Shown in pieces: positions 1-9,155 of a DNA stretch of 64,000 nucleotides. This stretch comes from Pseudomonadales bacterium (GTDB taxonomy: Bacteria; Pseudomonadota; Gammaproteobacteria; Pseudomonadales; Azotimanducaceae). The notes beneath the pieces were generated by a model, which saw nothing but the letters and a program-made list of their open reading frames with translations, made no database searches and was not told the DNA's origin. Location: positions 62,001 through 126,000 of the forward strand of contig JAJDVW010000071.1 in NCBI GenBank assembly GCA_022825925.1, read 5' to 3'. Made by a program: the position numbers and the translations under genes. The number at the start of each line of letters is the position of its first letter. Position 1 is the stretch's first letter.

Positions 1-760
1 TGAAGTCGTGGCCGATGCCTTCGACGCGGTAGATGCCGGGCGGGCGAATCTCCCGTTGATGGAACGCGTCGTGGTAGATGCTGCCGATCGGGTCGGGGCA
101 CGAGACGAAGAGGGACCGGCCCGCTTCCGCCGCCTTCTCCTTCAGGTACTTCGCCGCGCCCGAGATCGTGCCGCCGGTGCCGATGCCGCCGACCAGGGCG
201 TCGAGTCGCCCGTCGGTCTGCCTCCAGATCTCCGGGCCGGTGGTCAGGTAGTGGGCCTCGGGGTTGTGCCTGTTGAAGTACTGGTCGACGTAAAGGCCGC
301 CGGGAGTCTCGGCGGCGATGCGCTTGGCCACCTCCACGTAGCTCTCGGGGTGGTCGTGGGGCAGGTCGGTGCGGGTGATGATGACCTCTGCGCCGTACGC
401 CTTGAGCATGTCGATCTTCTCCTTGCTCATCTTGTCCGGCATGGTGCAGATGCAGCCGTACCCACGGACCGCGGCGGTCATCGCGAGACCGAGGCCGGTG
501 TTGCCCGAGGTACTCTCGACGAGCGTTGCGCCGGGGCCGAGAAGCCCGGCCTCCTCCGCCCGCCGGACCATGTTCCAGGCCATCCGGTCCTTGACCGAGC
601 CGGCGGGGTTGTAGTTCTCGAGCTTCACCAGGACCGTCGCCATGCGGGCATCGGTCATCCGGTTCAGCTTGACGAGGGGGGTGTCCCCGATGAGGTCGAG
701 GACATTCTCGGCGTAGTCGATGTGTGGGACCCTCTCGCGGCGACCGCCGGACGCGATCAG
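1..760 (-). CDS. Cystathionine beta-synthase / cysteine synthase family PLP enzyme, C-terminus outside window
   Basis: Fold-type II PLP enzyme that joins a serine-derived carbon skeleton to a thiol (homocysteine in CBS, sulfide in cysteine synthase). The minus-strand product reads IDYAENVLDLIGDTPLVKLNR near its start, then the PLP-lysine motif NPAGSVKDR, the substrate loop STSGNTG and the phosphate loop GGIGTGGTISG. The wording VEGIGHDF at the left edge and the spaced DPIGSIYHD favour the CBS branch over CysK; a C-terminal CBS-domain pair cannot be judged because the gene leaves the window. The frame opens after a TAA at 773-775 (minus-strand coordinates), and no ATG, GTG or TTG lies between that stop and the conserved N-terminus. 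A CTG at 760-758 is the only near-start codon, so the start is uncertain. It diverges from the TauD gene. Confidence 0.85.
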   Translation of the reverse strand, partial: MIASGGRRERVPHIDYAENVLDLIGDTPLVKLNRMTDARMATVLVKLENYNPAGSVKDRMAWNMVRRAEEAGLLGPGATLVESTSGNTGLGLAMTAAVRGYGCICTMPDKMSKEKIDMLKAYGAEVIITRTDLPHDHPESYVEVAKRIAAETPGGLYVDQYFNRHNPEAHYLTTGPEIWRQTDGRLDALVGGIGTGGTISGAAKYLKEKAAEAGRSLFVSCPDPIGSIYHDAFHQREIRPPGIYRVEGIGHDF

Positions 761-874
761 GAGGGTGGCATCTTACTCAATGAGACCCCGGGGTGCCCCG
801 GAGTCCCGCGCCGTGCGGCCTCCGTTGAGTCCCGGGGCCCGGCCAACGTCGCCTCGGAAGGCACGGAAGACCCC

Positions 875-928
875 CACGAAGGCTTCCACACGAAGGCTTC
901 CACACGAAGGCTCCACACGAAGGCTCCC
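875..928. repeat. Four tandem 13-14 bp repeats
   Basis: Four head-to-tail copies of CACGAAGGCTTCCA (14, 14, 13 and 13 bp; the last two lack a T). They lie in the 238-bp gap between the divergent CBS-like and TauD genes, roughly 70 bp upstream of the dioxygenase start. The copies are not in a gene. They could be a slippage product or a set of direct-repeat binding sites; the sequence alone does not decide. Confidence 0.85.
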
Positions 929-998
929 GCGCTGCCGGGAGGGCGTCTTTGTGGCATGCTTGCGAGCTTGGCATGTCGCGCAAACCAGGAGGCCGAAC

Positions 999-1835
999 GT
1001 GGAGATTCGACCGACGAACGGAGGCTGCGGCGCGGAAGTCGCCGGGGTCGACCTCAATGCCCTCTCGGATGCCCAGGTCGAGGCGATCCTGGACGCGCAC
1101 GCCGAGTACGGCGTCGTGTTCTTCCGCGACCAGGAGCTGACGCCGGATACCCAGCTCGCGGCGGCGGAGCGGTTCGGGCCGATCAACGTGAATCGCTTCT
1201 TCTCCCGCGTCGCCACGCAGCCGCGGGTGGCCGAAGTGCTGAAGGAAGCGCACCATCCCAACAACATCGGCGGTGGCTGGCACACGGACCACTCCTATGA
1301 CCAGTTGCCCGCGATGGGTTCGATGCTCTACGCGATCGACGTTCCCGCCCACGGCGGCGACACGATGTTCGCCAACATGTACAAGGCGTACGAATCGCTT
1401 TCCGACGGGCTGAAGCGCACGCTGGAAGGGCTTTCGGCGGTGCACTCGAGCCGCCACGTGTTCGGTCCCGGCGGCTACCACGAGCAGCGCCGCGACGGGC
1501 GCTACGAGAACGCCGAGCAGGCCACCCAGGACGCCGTCCATCCGGTCGTGATCCGGCATCCCCGGTCGGGGCGGCCGGCGCTGTACGTCAACCGTGCGTT
1601 CACGCTGCACATCGACGGCTGGACCGTCGAGGAGTCCCAGCCCCTCCTGCAGTACCTGTACGGCGTCGGCGGGCGGCCGGAGCACACGTGCCGGTTCCGC
1701 TGGGAGCGGGGGAGCGTCGCGTTCTGGGACAACCGCGCGACCTGGCACTACGCCCTGGACGACTACCCCGGCGAGACCCGGCGCATGCACCGGGTCACGA
1801 TCGACGGCGGGGAGCTTTCGGCTTACGCGGCTTGA
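999..1835 (+). CDS. TauD/TfdA-family Fe(II)/2-oxoglutarate dioxygenase
   Basis: Cytoplasmic non-haem iron oxygenase that couples decarboxylation of 2-oxoglutarate to hydroxylation of an unknown substrate (taurine, sulfonates, phenoxyacetates and others in the family). The 278-residue product has the full family length. The facial triad is visible as HTD (His95, Asp97) and a distal His near 250 in ATWHYALDDY, followed by the arginines near 261-265 that bind 2-oxoglutarate. The GTG start at 999 is chosen because CCAGGAGG sits at 985-992 and because the protein then begins with the conserved MEIRPTNGGCGAEVAGVDL. The frame stays open upstream, but that part crosses the tandem repeats and looks non-coding. 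Substrate cannot be told from sequence. Confidence 0.9.
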   Translation: MEIRPTNGGCGAEVAGVDLNALSDAQVEAILDAHAEYGVVFFRDQELTPDTQLAAAERFGPINVNRFFSRVATQPRVAEVLKEAHHPNNIGGGWHTDHSYDQLPAMGSMLYAIDVPAHGGDTMFANMYKAYESLSDGLKRTLEGLSAVHSSRHVFGPGGYHEQRRDGRYENAEQATQDAVHPVVIRHPRSGRPALYVNRAFTLHIDGWTVEESQPLLQYLYGVGGRPEHTCRFRWERGSVAFWDNRATWHYALDDYPGETRRMHRVTIDGGELSAYAA

Positions 1836-1858
1836 GGGCAACGGGGATTTCGGACGAC

Positions 1859-2245
1859 ATGGGACGCATCATCGCGCAGACCCGGGTCACCAACCTCTTC
1901 GACGAAGACAAGTCGATCCAGTGCGGCACGTTCGTCGACACCGGCGCGGGCGCCCTGATCCTGCCCTCGGCGTGGAAGGAGCGCCTGGGGAGCTTCCGCT
2001 ACTCGGAGTCCCTTGAGCTGCAGATGGCGAATGGCGAAATCCTGCAAGGGGAAACCTGTTGGCCCGTCAAGATCGAGATTGAGGGTTTCCGGCCGGTGTC
2101 GAACGAGGTCGTGTTTCTGGACATGGGAGATGACGAAGCCGCGCACGAGCCGCTGCTCGGCTACGTCGTTCTGGAACAGGCGCAGGCGGCCGTCGACATG
2201 CTCGGCCACCGTCTGGTGCCCGTTCGCTACATCGACTTGAAGTAA
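1859..2245 (+). CDS. Retropepsin-like (clan AA) aspartyl protease
   Basis: A 128-residue single-lobe aspartyl protease of the retroviral-protease fold, which would work as a homodimer. The catalytic DTG is at residues 27-29 in TFVDTGAGALILP, and the second hydrophobic-hydrophobic-glycine element is at LLGYVVLEQA near residues 99-108, the usual order for clan AA. No signal peptide or membrane segment is present. The start ATG lies 24 bp after the dioxygenase stop with only a weak Shine-Dalgarno, so the two genes may be cotranscribed. Such small proteases often occur singly in bacteria and their targets are mostly unknown. Confidence 0.8.
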   Translation: MGRIIAQTRVTNLFDEDKSIQCGTFVDTGAGALILPSAWKERLGSFRYSESLELQMANGEILQGETCWPVKIEIEGFRPVSNEVVFLDMGDDEAAHEPLLGYVVLEQAQAAVDMLGHRLVPVRYIDLK

Positions 2246-2332
2246 TCGTATCCGACAGCGAGCGATCCGTTTTCGGCGCGCCGGTGTTTGTGGCAATCTG
2301 CCCGCTTCCGCGTAAAGCAGGGGTAGAACCAC

Positions 2333-3580
2333 GTGAGCAGGCTCAAGTTCGGGGCGTTCCTGGCGCCGCACCATCCCATCGGCGAACACCCGACGCTGCA
2401 GTTGCAGAGCGACCTCGAACTGGTGGCGCACCTGGACCGCCTCGGCTACGACGAGTTCTGGTGCGGCGAGCACCACTCGACGGGCTGGGAGGTCATCGCC
2501 TCGCCGGAGCTGTTCCTGGCCGCCGCGGCCGAGCGCACGTCGCGGATCATGCTCGGCACGGGCGTCGTCTCGCTCCCCTACCACCACCCGTTCATGGTGG
2601 CGCAGCGCATGGTGCAGCTCGACCACCAGAGCCGCGGGCGCGCCATCTTCGGCTCCGGTCCCGGCGCGCTGCCGTCGGACGCCCACACCCTCGGCGTCGA
2701 TCCCATGCTGCTGCGGGACCGGCAGGACGAGGCCATGGGGGTCATCAAGCGGCTCCTCTCCGGGGAGGACCGTTTCACCTATGAGAGCGACTGGTTCACC
2801 CTGCGCGACGCGCGCCTGCAGCTCCTGCCCCTGCAGGAGGAGATGGAGTTCGCGGTGGCTTCCCTGATCAGCCCGTCGGGGATGACCCTCGCCGGCAAGC
2901 ACGGCACCGGCGTGCTCTCGATCGGATCGACCACGACGGCGGGCATCCAGGCGCTGCCGCTGCAATGGAGCTTCGCGGAGGAGTCGGCGGCGAAGAACGG
3001 GGGTACCGTGGATCGCGCGAACTGGCGCCTGGTGCTCTCCTGGCACATCGCCGAGTCCCGCGAGGAGGCGCTGCGCCAGGCCGGCCCCGGGCTGCTGCAC
3101 CACAGCAACGACTACCTGGTCGGGACGCTGGCGGCCGGACAGGGCGCGAGCTACAAGACCGCGGAGGAAGCCGTCGAGGCCACCGCGTGGGGCGAGAACC
3201 CGATCAACGTCGTCGGCACGCCCGACGACCTCGTCGCCCGCATCCGCGAACTGCAGGAGCTGACCGGCGGCTTCGGCGCCGTCATCGCCTTCGCCCACGA
3301 CTGGGCGAACCGGGAGGACACGCTCCGCAGCTACGACCTGGTCGCGCGGTACGTGATCCCGGAGACCAACGGCATGCTCGAGGGATACCAGGAGTCGAAC
3401 CGCTTCGTCATCGACCACCGGGACGTCTGGAACCGGGCCGGCGCCGCTATCATGAGCAAGATCGCCGAGAACAAGCGCGCGGCCGCCGCGATGCAGGAGG
3501 CGGACGAACGCCGGCCGGCGTTCATCGCGGACGTATCGGCGACGATGGACAAGGAAGCGGCGGCGGCCGACGGCGATTGA
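2333..3580 (+). CDS. LLM-class flavin-dependent monooxygenase
   Basis: Luciferase-like monooxygenase using reduced FMN or F420 and oxygen to oxidise a small organic molecule. The 415-residue product starts MSRLKFGAFLAPHHP and keeps the family's LGYDEFWCGEHH block and the conserved block GTGVVSLPYHHPFMVAQRMVQLDH. The C-terminal 60 residues are a charged extension. The GTG start at 2333 follows AGGGG about 12 bases earlier. It ends 41 bp before the yejB-like gene on the same strand, which suggests one transcript of oxidoreductase plus peptide importer. Whether the importer feeds it a substrate is speculation. Confidence 0.85.
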   Translation: MSRLKFGAFLAPHHPIGEHPTLQLQSDLELVAHLDRLGYDEFWCGEHHSTGWEVIASPELFLAAAAERTSRIMLGTGVVSLPYHHPFMVAQRMVQLDHQSRGRAIFGSGPGALPSDAHTLGVDPMLLRDRQDEAMGVIKRLLSGEDRFTYESDWFTLRDARLQLLPLQEEMEFAVASLISPSGMTLAGKHGTGVLSIGSTTTAGIQALPLQWSFAEESAAKNGGTVDRANWRLVLSWHIAESREEALRQAGPGLLHHSNDYLVGTLAAGQGASYKTAEEAVEATAWGENPINVVGTPDDLVARIRELQELTGGFGAVIAFAHDWANREDTLRSYDLVARYVIPETNGMLEGYQESNRFVIDHRDVWNRAGAAIMSKIAENKRAAAAMQEADERRPAFIADVSATMDKEAAAADGD

Positions 3581-3621
3581 CGGAGGATCCGCCCTGGTGA
3601 CCCGGTAGGCCGGGCAACGCG

Positions 3622-4719
3622 ATGCTACGGTACATCGCGAGGAGGCTGCTGCTGATCTTGCCGACGCTGCTCGGCATCGTCACGATCAACTTCTTCATCG
3701 TCCAGCTCGCTCCCGGCGGTCCGGTGGACCAGATGATCGCCCGCCTGGCGGGGCAGGACATCGCCGCGACGGCGCGTATCGCGGGCGCCGTCGACACGAC
3801 GCCGCAGTTCTCCAATGCCGACCAGGCGATGCGCACGCAGTACGCCGGCGCCCAGGGCCTGGACCCGGAACTCATCGCCGCCATCGAGAAGCAGTTCGGC
3901 TTCGACAAGCCCATCCACGAGCGCTACTTCAAGATGCTCGGGGACTACGCACGGCTCGACTTCGGCACGAGCTACTACCAGGACCGGCCGGTCCTGGAGC
4001 TGATCGCGGAGCGGCTGCCGGTGTCGCTCTCGCTCGGATTCTGGTCGATGCTCCTGATCTACACGGTCTCCATTCCCCTCGGGATAGCGAAGGCGGTGCG
4101 CGAGGGCACGCGCTTCGACGCCTGGACCAGCGGCGTCATCTTCGTCGGCTACGCGATGCCGAGCTTCCTCTTCGCGGTGTTCCTGATCGTCCTCTTCGCC
4201 GGGGGCTCCTATGTCGACTGGTTCCCGCTGAAGGGCCTCGTCTCGTCGAACTTCGACGACCTCTCGTGGGCGGGCAAGATCGCGGACTACTTCTGGCACC
4301 TGGCACTGCCCGTCACGGCGCTCACCATCGGCGGTTTCGCGACCCTCACCATGCTGACCAAGAACTCCTTCCTGGAGGAGATCTCGAAGCAGTTCGTGCT
4401 GACCGCGCGGGCGAAGGGGCTCAACCAGCGCCGCGTCCTCTACGGACACGTCTTCCGCAACGCCATGCTGATCGTGGTGGCCGGCTTCCCCGCGGCGCTG
4501 GTCGGCATCCTGTTCACCAGCGCGCTCCTGATCGAGGTCATCTTCTCGCTGGACGGGCTCGGCCTGCTCGGCTTCGAGGCGATCCTGAAGCGCGACTATC
4601 CCATCATGTTCGGCGCGCTCTTCTGCTTCACGTTCCTCGGGCTCGCGCTCACGCTCGTCGGCGACATCGCCTACACGTTCGTGGACCCCCGCATCGACTT
4701 CGAAGCGCGGGAGGGGTGA
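3622..4719 (+). CDS. yejB: YejB-like ABC peptide transporter permease
   Basis: Inner-membrane permease of a dipeptide/oligopeptide importer. The N-terminus [19 protein letters not shown] is the first helix of the DppB/OppB family. Residues about 35-110 form the long periplasmic insertion typical of YejB rather than DppB, and the 365-residue length fits YejB. The C-terminal half has the EAA loop ([21 protein letters not shown]) that docks on the ATPase. Its stop overlaps the ATG of yejE by one base (TGATG), indicating translational coupling. In E. coli, YejABEF imports microcin C and peptides; no YejA binding protein is encoded nearby. Confidence 0.9.
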   Translation: MLRYIARRLLLILPTLLGIVTINFFIVQLAPGGPVDQMIARLAGQDIAATARIAGAVDTTPQFSNADQAMRTQYAGAQGLDPELIAAIEKQFGFDKPIHERYFKMLGDYARLDFGTSYYQDRPVLELIAERLPVSLSLGFWSMLLIYTVSIPLGIAKAVREGTRFDAWTSGVIFVGYAMPSFLFAVFLIVLFAGGSYVDWFPLKGLVSSNFDDLSWAGKIADYFWHLALPVTALTIGGFATLTMLTKNSFLEEISKQFVLTARAKGLNQRRVLYGHVFRNAMLIVVAGFPAALVGILFTSALLIEVIFSLDGLGLLGFEAILKRDYPIMFGALFCFTFLGLALTLVGDIAYTFVDPRIDFEAREG

Positions 4720-5828
4720 TGGCCGCCGCCCCACAGACCGCGCGCGCCGGCACCGTCGCGCCCACCGACGGCTTCGTGGTCGCCGAAACGCCCGGGCGGC
4801 TGACGGCGTCCCCCCTCATGCGCCGGCGCTGGCGGAACTTCCGGGCGAACAAGCGGGGCTATCGGAGCCTCTGGATCGTGGGCGTCATGGTGATCGCGAG
4901 CATGTTCGCCGAACTGATCGCGAACGACGCGCCGCTCCTCCTGCGCTACGACGGGGACTTCTACTTCCCGGTCTTCGTCACCTACCCGGAAACCGAGTTC
5001 GGCGGGGTTTTCGAGACGGAGGCGGAGTACCTCGAACGGCCCGTGCAGGAGCTGATCGCGGCCGGCGACGGCTGGATGGTGTGGCCACCGATCCCGTTCA
5101 GCCACGACACCATCGACCTCTACACGGAAGGGGCGGTCCCGGAGCCGCCGTCGCGGCGCCACTGGCTCGGCACCGACGACGTGGGCCGGGACGTGGCGGC
5201 GCGGATCATCTACGGGTTCCGGCTCTCGGTGCTGTTCGGGCTGGCCCTGACGCTCTTCAGCTCGGTGATCGGCATCGCCGTCGGCGCGACGCAGGGGTAT
5301 TTCGGCGGCCTGGTGGACCTCTTCGGCCAGCGTCTCGTCGAGATCTGGGCGGGCCTCCCGGCGCTCTTCCTCATCATCATCCTGTCGAGCCTCATCGAGC
5401 CGAACCCGGTCGCGCTGCTCGCGCTGCTGCTGCTCTTCAACTGGATGGCGCTCGTCGCGGTGGTGCGCGCGGAGTTCCTGCGCACCCGGAACTTCGACTA
5501 CGTGCGCGCCGCCAAGGCGCTCGGGGAGTCCGACGTGACGATCATGACGAAGCACGTGCTGCCGAACGCCATGGTCGCGACCCTCACCTACCTGCCGTTC
5601 GTCCTGAACGGGTCGATCACCACGCTGACGTCCCTCGACTTCCTCGGTTTCGGCCTGCCGGCCGGCTCGCCGTCGCTCGGCGAACTGCTCGCCCAGGGCA
5701 AGGCGAACATCCAGGCGCCGTGGCTCGGGCTGTCGGGTTTCTTCGCGCTGGCGACCATGCTCACCCTGTTCGTGTTCGTCGGCGAAGGGGTGCGCGACGC
5801 CTTCGATCCGCGGCGGTCGGCGACATGA
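4719..5828 (+). CDS. yejE: YejE-like ABC peptide transporter permease
   Basis: Second membrane subunit of the YejBEF importer. The 369-residue product carries the YejE hallmarks [28 protein letters not shown] and [26 protein letters not shown], and the EAA-loop wording [18 protein letters not shown] before the C-terminal [11 protein letters not shown] block. The large periplasmic segment after the first helix is the YejE-specific insertion. It sits between yejB (1-base overlap) and yejF (ATGA overlap), so the three are one translational unit. Confidence 0.92.
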   Translation: MAAAPQTARAGTVAPTDGFVVAETPGRLTASPLMRRRWRNFRANKRGYRSLWIVGVMVIASMFAELIANDAPLLLRYDGDFYFPVFVTYPETEFGGVFETEAEYLERPVQELIAAGDGWMVWPPIPFSHDTIDLYTEGAVPEPPSRRHWLGTDDVGRDVAARIIYGFRLSVLFGLALTLFSSVIGIAVGATQGYFGGLVDLFGQRLVEIWAGLPALFLIIILSSLIEPNPVALLALLLLFNWMALVAVVRAEFLRTRNFDYVRAAKALGESDVTIMTKHVLPNAMVATLTYLPFVLNGSITTLTSLDFLGFGLPAGSPSLGELLAQGKANIQAPWLGLSGFFALATMLTLFVFVGEGVRDAFDPRRSAT

Positions 5829-7426
5829 ACTCGAAGGTGCTGGAGATCCGCGACCTGGCGGTCGCGTTCCGCGGCGAGGAGGTCGTCAGGGGCGTCGGCT
5901 TCGACGTGGGCAGGGGCGAGACCGTCGCGCTGGTCGGGGAGTCGGGTTCCGGCAAGTCGGTGACGGCGCTCTCGGTGATGCAGTTGCTCCCGTATCCGGT
6001 CGCCAGTCATCCGCGCGGCTCCGTTCTGGTGGACGGCCAGGAGGTGCTCGGCGCGCCGGAGGAAGAGATGCTGAAGGTCCGCGGCGACCGGGTGGGCATG
6101 GTCTTCCAGGAGCCGATGACGTCCCTGAATCCCCTGCACCACATCGAGAAACAGGTCGCGGAGATCCTCTTCGTGCACCGGGCGATGGGCAAGCGGGAGG
6201 CGCGTGAACGCACGCTGGAACTGCTGCGCCTGGTTGGCCTGCAGCGGGCGGAGGAGCGGCTCCAGGCCTATCCCCACGAGTTGTCGGGAGGCCAGCGGCA
6301 GCGGGTGATGATCGCGATGGCGCTCGCCAACGAACCGGACCTCCTGATCGCGGACGAGCCGACGACGGCCCTCGACGTCACGGTGCAGGCGCAGATCCTC
6401 GCCCTGCTGTCGGACCTCAAGCGCCAGCTCGACATGGCGGTGCTCCTGATCACGCACGACCTCGGGATCGTCCGCAAGATGGCGGACCGGGTGTGCGTGA
6501 TGACGGACGGGCGGATCGTGGAGCAGGGGCCCGCGGAGCGGATCTTCGGAGCGCCGGCGCACGACTACACGCGCCGGCTGCTTGCCGCGGAGCCGAAAGG
6601 GGAGCCCACGGCGGCGGACCCCGGGGCGCCCGTCATCATGCGCGGCGAGTCCGTGGGGGTGCGTTTCAACCTGGCGAAGGGGCTCTTCGCCAGACGGCGG
6701 ATCCTGAAGGCCGTGGACGACGTGTCGGTGACCATCCGCGAAGGGCACACGCTCGGCATCGTCGGCGAGTCCGGCTCGGGGAAGACGACGCTCGCCCTGG
6801 CGTTGCTGCGGCTGATCGCGAGCGACGGCGCGGTCCACCTCGGCGAGACGCCGCTCCACGCGCTGCGGGGCAAGGCCCTGCGGCCGCTCCGCAGCGACAT
6901 GCAGGTCGTCTTCCAGGACCCGTACGGCAGCCTGTCCCCGCGGCAATCGATCTACCAGATCGTCGGCACCGGCCTGCGCGTCCACCGGCCCGAACTGGGG
7001 CCGGGCGAGCGCCGGGAGCGGGTCGCGTCCGCCCTGGTCGAAGTCGGTCTCGACCCGTCGATGCTGGACCGCTATCCCCACGAGTTCTCGGGTGGCCAGC
7101 GCCAGCGGGTCGCCATCGCCCGCGCCATCGTGCTGCGGCCCCGCATCGTCATGCTCGACGAGCCGACCTCGTCCCTCGACATGTCGGTGCAGGCCCAGAT
7201 CGTCGACCTGCTGCGCGACCTGCAGGCGCGCCACCGCCTCGCGTACCTGTTCATCAGCCACGACCTCAAGGTCGTGCGCGCGCTGGCGGGGGAGCTGATC
7301 GTGATGAAGGACGGCGCGATCGTGGAGCAGGGCCCGGCCCGGAAGATCTTCACGGCGCCGGAGACGGACTACACGAAGTCGCTCATGGCGGCGGCGTTCG
7401 ACCTCGAGGCATTGGCGACGGGGTAG
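5825..7426 (+). CDS. yejF: YejF-like duplicated ABC ATPase
   Basis: Cytoplasmic ATPase of the importer, with two complete nucleotide-binding domains in one 533-residue chain, as in YejF. Each half has Walker A (GESGSGKS and GESGSGKT), the signature SGGQRQRV and a Walker B ending in DEPT. The insertion after each domain (the [12 protein letters not shown] and [11 protein letters not shown] regions) is the OppD/OppF C-terminal motif. The ATG at 5825 overlaps the yejE stop by 4 bases. The next gene is 371 bp away, so the operon probably ends here. Confidence 0.92.
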   Translation: MNSKVLEIRDLAVAFRGEEVVRGVGFDVGRGETVALVGESGSGKSVTALSVMQLLPYPVASHPRGSVLVDGQEVLGAPEEEMLKVRGDRVGMVFQEPMTSLNPLHHIEKQVAEILFVHRAMGKREARERTLELLRLVGLQRAEERLQAYPHELSGGQRQRVMIAMALANEPDLLIADEPTTALDVTVQAQILALLSDLKRQLDMAVLLITHDLGIVRKMADRVCVMTDGRIVEQGPAERIFGAPAHDYTRRLLAAEPKGEPTAADPGAPVIMRGESVGVRFNLAKGLFARRRILKAVDDVSVTIREGHTLGIVGESGSGKTTLALALLRLIASDGAVHLGETPLHALRGKALRPLRSDMQVVFQDPYGSLSPRQSIYQIVGTGLRVHRPELGPGERRERVASALVEVGLDPSMLDRYPHEFSGGQRQRVAIARAIVLRPRIVMLDEPTSSLDMSVQAQIVDLLRDLQARHRLAYLFISHDLKVVRALAGELIVMKDGAIVEQGPARKIFTAPETDYTKSLMAAAFDLEALATG

Positions 7427-7797
7427 GAGCCCGGCCGGTTACGCGGTCTTCGATGGCGGCAGCCGGTCCCATCGACGATAGCCACGGAACGCAGGGCCGG
7501 CGGCGACCCTTGACCAGCCCTGTTGGCCTGCCAATACTCCGGTCCCGAAAGCGCTTGGCCGATGAAAAAGTGTCCTTTCAGGCGGACTTGGCACCGTACG
7601 ACCGCGCAGGTCGACTGACCGCGGTCGCCGCATGGATGCAAGCTGCTACCCCGCTTTGACTCCGGCTTGGAGTTCCTTCAGGGCCATCTTGCTTGACCGG
7701 GGTTGGCGGAGACGGCGGTTGGGTGTATGGGTGTGGACGGCAATGGAGTTGACGCGTTGGCTCGACCATTTGGACGTGGGATAGGGAGGGACGCCTG
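7427..7797. other. Intergenic stretch without a recognisable gene
   Basis: 371 bp between yejF and the P450 gene. By eye its GC content is lower than that of its neighbours, and none of the short open frames on either strand carries a recognisable motif. No terminator hairpin with a T-run is evident. The only functional element seen is GGGAGGGA about 6 bases before the P450 start. Confidence 0.6.
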
Positions 7798-9054
7798 ATG
7801 CCTCGGGTCTTCACCGAGTCGCCCGAGCTGGACGACGGTATCGTTCATACGCGGAACTGGGGCGACGAGGCCTGGGTCCAAGAGCAGTTCGCGTGGCTGC
7901 GCGGGCACGAACCCGTCCGCCGGATGGAGCCCAACGGCTTCGAGCCGTTCTGGTCGCTGTCCCGCCACGCCGACATCAAGGCGGTGGAGAGCGACCAGAG
8001 GCTCTTCATCAACGACCCGCGTCCGATCCTCGGGCCGAGGATGCTGGACGCCCTCGTGCAGCAACTGATGGGCCGCCGGCACCTCGTCCGCTCCCTGGTG
8101 CAGATGGACGATCCGGACCACGCGCGGTACCGCGCGCTCACGCAACAGTGGTTCCGGGGCGACAACCTGCGGCGGCTGTCCGGCCGCATCGACGAACTCG
8201 CCGCGCAGTACGTGGACCGACTCGGAGAACTCGGCGGGGAGTGCGACTTCCTCAAGGACATCGCGATGTGGTATCCGCTGCGCGTGATCATGTCGATCCT
8301 GGGCGTCCCGGAGAGCGACGAGCCGCTGCTGCTGAAGCTGACGCAGGAGATGTTCGGCTCGTCGGACCCGGACGTGCAGCGCTCCTTCGAGCCGGCGTCG
8401 CTGGTCGACGTGGTCCGGGACTTCGAGGGCTACTTCTCGGATCTCAGCCGGCAACGGCGGGAACGCCCCACCGACGACGTGGCTTCGGTGATCGCCAATG
8501 CGCGCCTCGACGGCGACAGGCTGCCCGAGCACGAGAGCAACAGCTACTACATGATCATCGCCACGGCGGGGCACGACACCACGAGTTCGGCCACGGCCGG
8601 CGGCCTGCTGGCGTTCATCGAGAACCCCGGGCAGATGGACCGGTTCCGCGCGGACCCGGACGCGCACATGCAGAGCGCCCTGAACGAGATCATCCGCTGG
8701 GTGTCGCCGGTGCGTCAGTTCACCCGGACGGCGACGGCGGCCTGCACGGTGGGGGGCGTGGACGTCGCGGCCGGCGAGTCCTGCGTCCTCTGGTACCCGT
8801 CGGCGAACCGGGACGACGCGGCCTTCGACGCACCGTTCGAGTTCCGCATCGACCGGCCCATGAATCACCTCGCGTTCGGGTTCGGCGCCCACGTGTGCCT
8901 CGGCCAGCACCTGGCGCGCATGGAGATGGCGGCGTTCTACAAGGAGTTGTTCCGGCGGGTCGACGGCTTCGAGCTGAACGGCGAACCGCTCTACACCCAG
9001 TCCACCTTCGTGGGCGGATTGAAGAGCCTGCCGATCCGTTATCGCATGAAGTAG
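7798..9054 (+). CDS. Cytochrome P450
   Basis: Soluble haem monooxygenase of 418 residues, the usual bacterial (class I, CamA/CYP10x-like) length with no membrane anchor. The I-helix oxygen-binding motif AGHDTTS is at 257-263, the K-helix EIIR (Glu297, Arg300) follows, and the haem loop FGFGAHVCLG has the axial Cys at about 367. The ATG at 7798 is preceded by a strong GGGAGGGA. No ferredoxin or reductase gene is adjacent, so redox partners must be elsewhere. Substrate is not predictable. Confidence 0.95.
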   Translation: MPRVFTESPELDDGIVHTRNWGDEAWVQEQFAWLRGHEPVRRMEPNGFEPFWSLSRHADIKAVESDQRLFINDPRPILGPRMLDALVQQLMGRRHLVRSLVQMDDPDHARYRALTQQWFRGDNLRRLSGRIDELAAQYVDRLGELGGECDFLKDIAMWYPLRVIMSILGVPESDEPLLLKLTQEMFGSSDPDVQRSFEPASLVDVVRDFEGYFSDLSRQRRERPTDDVASVIANARLDGDRLPEHESNSYYMIIATAGHDTTSSATAGGLLAFIENPGQMDRFRADPDAHMQSALNEIIRWVSPVRQFTRTATAACTVGGVDVAAGESCVLWYPSANRDDAAFDAPFEFRIDRPMNHLAFGFGAHVCLGQHLARMEMAAFYKELFRRVDGFELNGEPLYTQSTFVGGLKSLPIRYRMK

Positions 9055-9097
9055 CGGGTTCCCGCGGCGTGGCCGGCTCGTGGCCGGCGGGGGGTGC

Positions 9098-9126
9098 TTG
9101 ATCTTCCGGCCGCTTCTTCTAAGAAT
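9098..9126 (+). promoter_or_regulatory. Candidate sigma-70 promoter for the ABC exporter operon
   Basis: TTGATC at 9098-9103 and AAGAAT at 9121-9126, 17 bp apart, match the -35 and -10 boxes at four of six positions each. They lie in the 101-bp gap before the GldA-like gene and face it. Just downstream is a 16-bp perfect palindrome (9134-9149, arms GCCCCGGG/CCCGGGGC). Confidence 0.4.
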
Positions 9127-9155
9127 ATGCGCCGCCCCGGGCCCGGGGCATTGCA

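Noticed and set aside
945..990. TGGCAT and GC boxes resembling a sigma-54 promoter before the TauD gene
   Set aside because: The distance between the GG and GC elements is too short by at least two bases in both arrangements.
8..1300. A 430-residue plus-strand open frame over the CBS-like gene
   Set aside because: The minus strand here holds a clear PLP enzyme with all motifs; the plus frame is Arg/Gly-rich shadow typical of GC-rich DNA.
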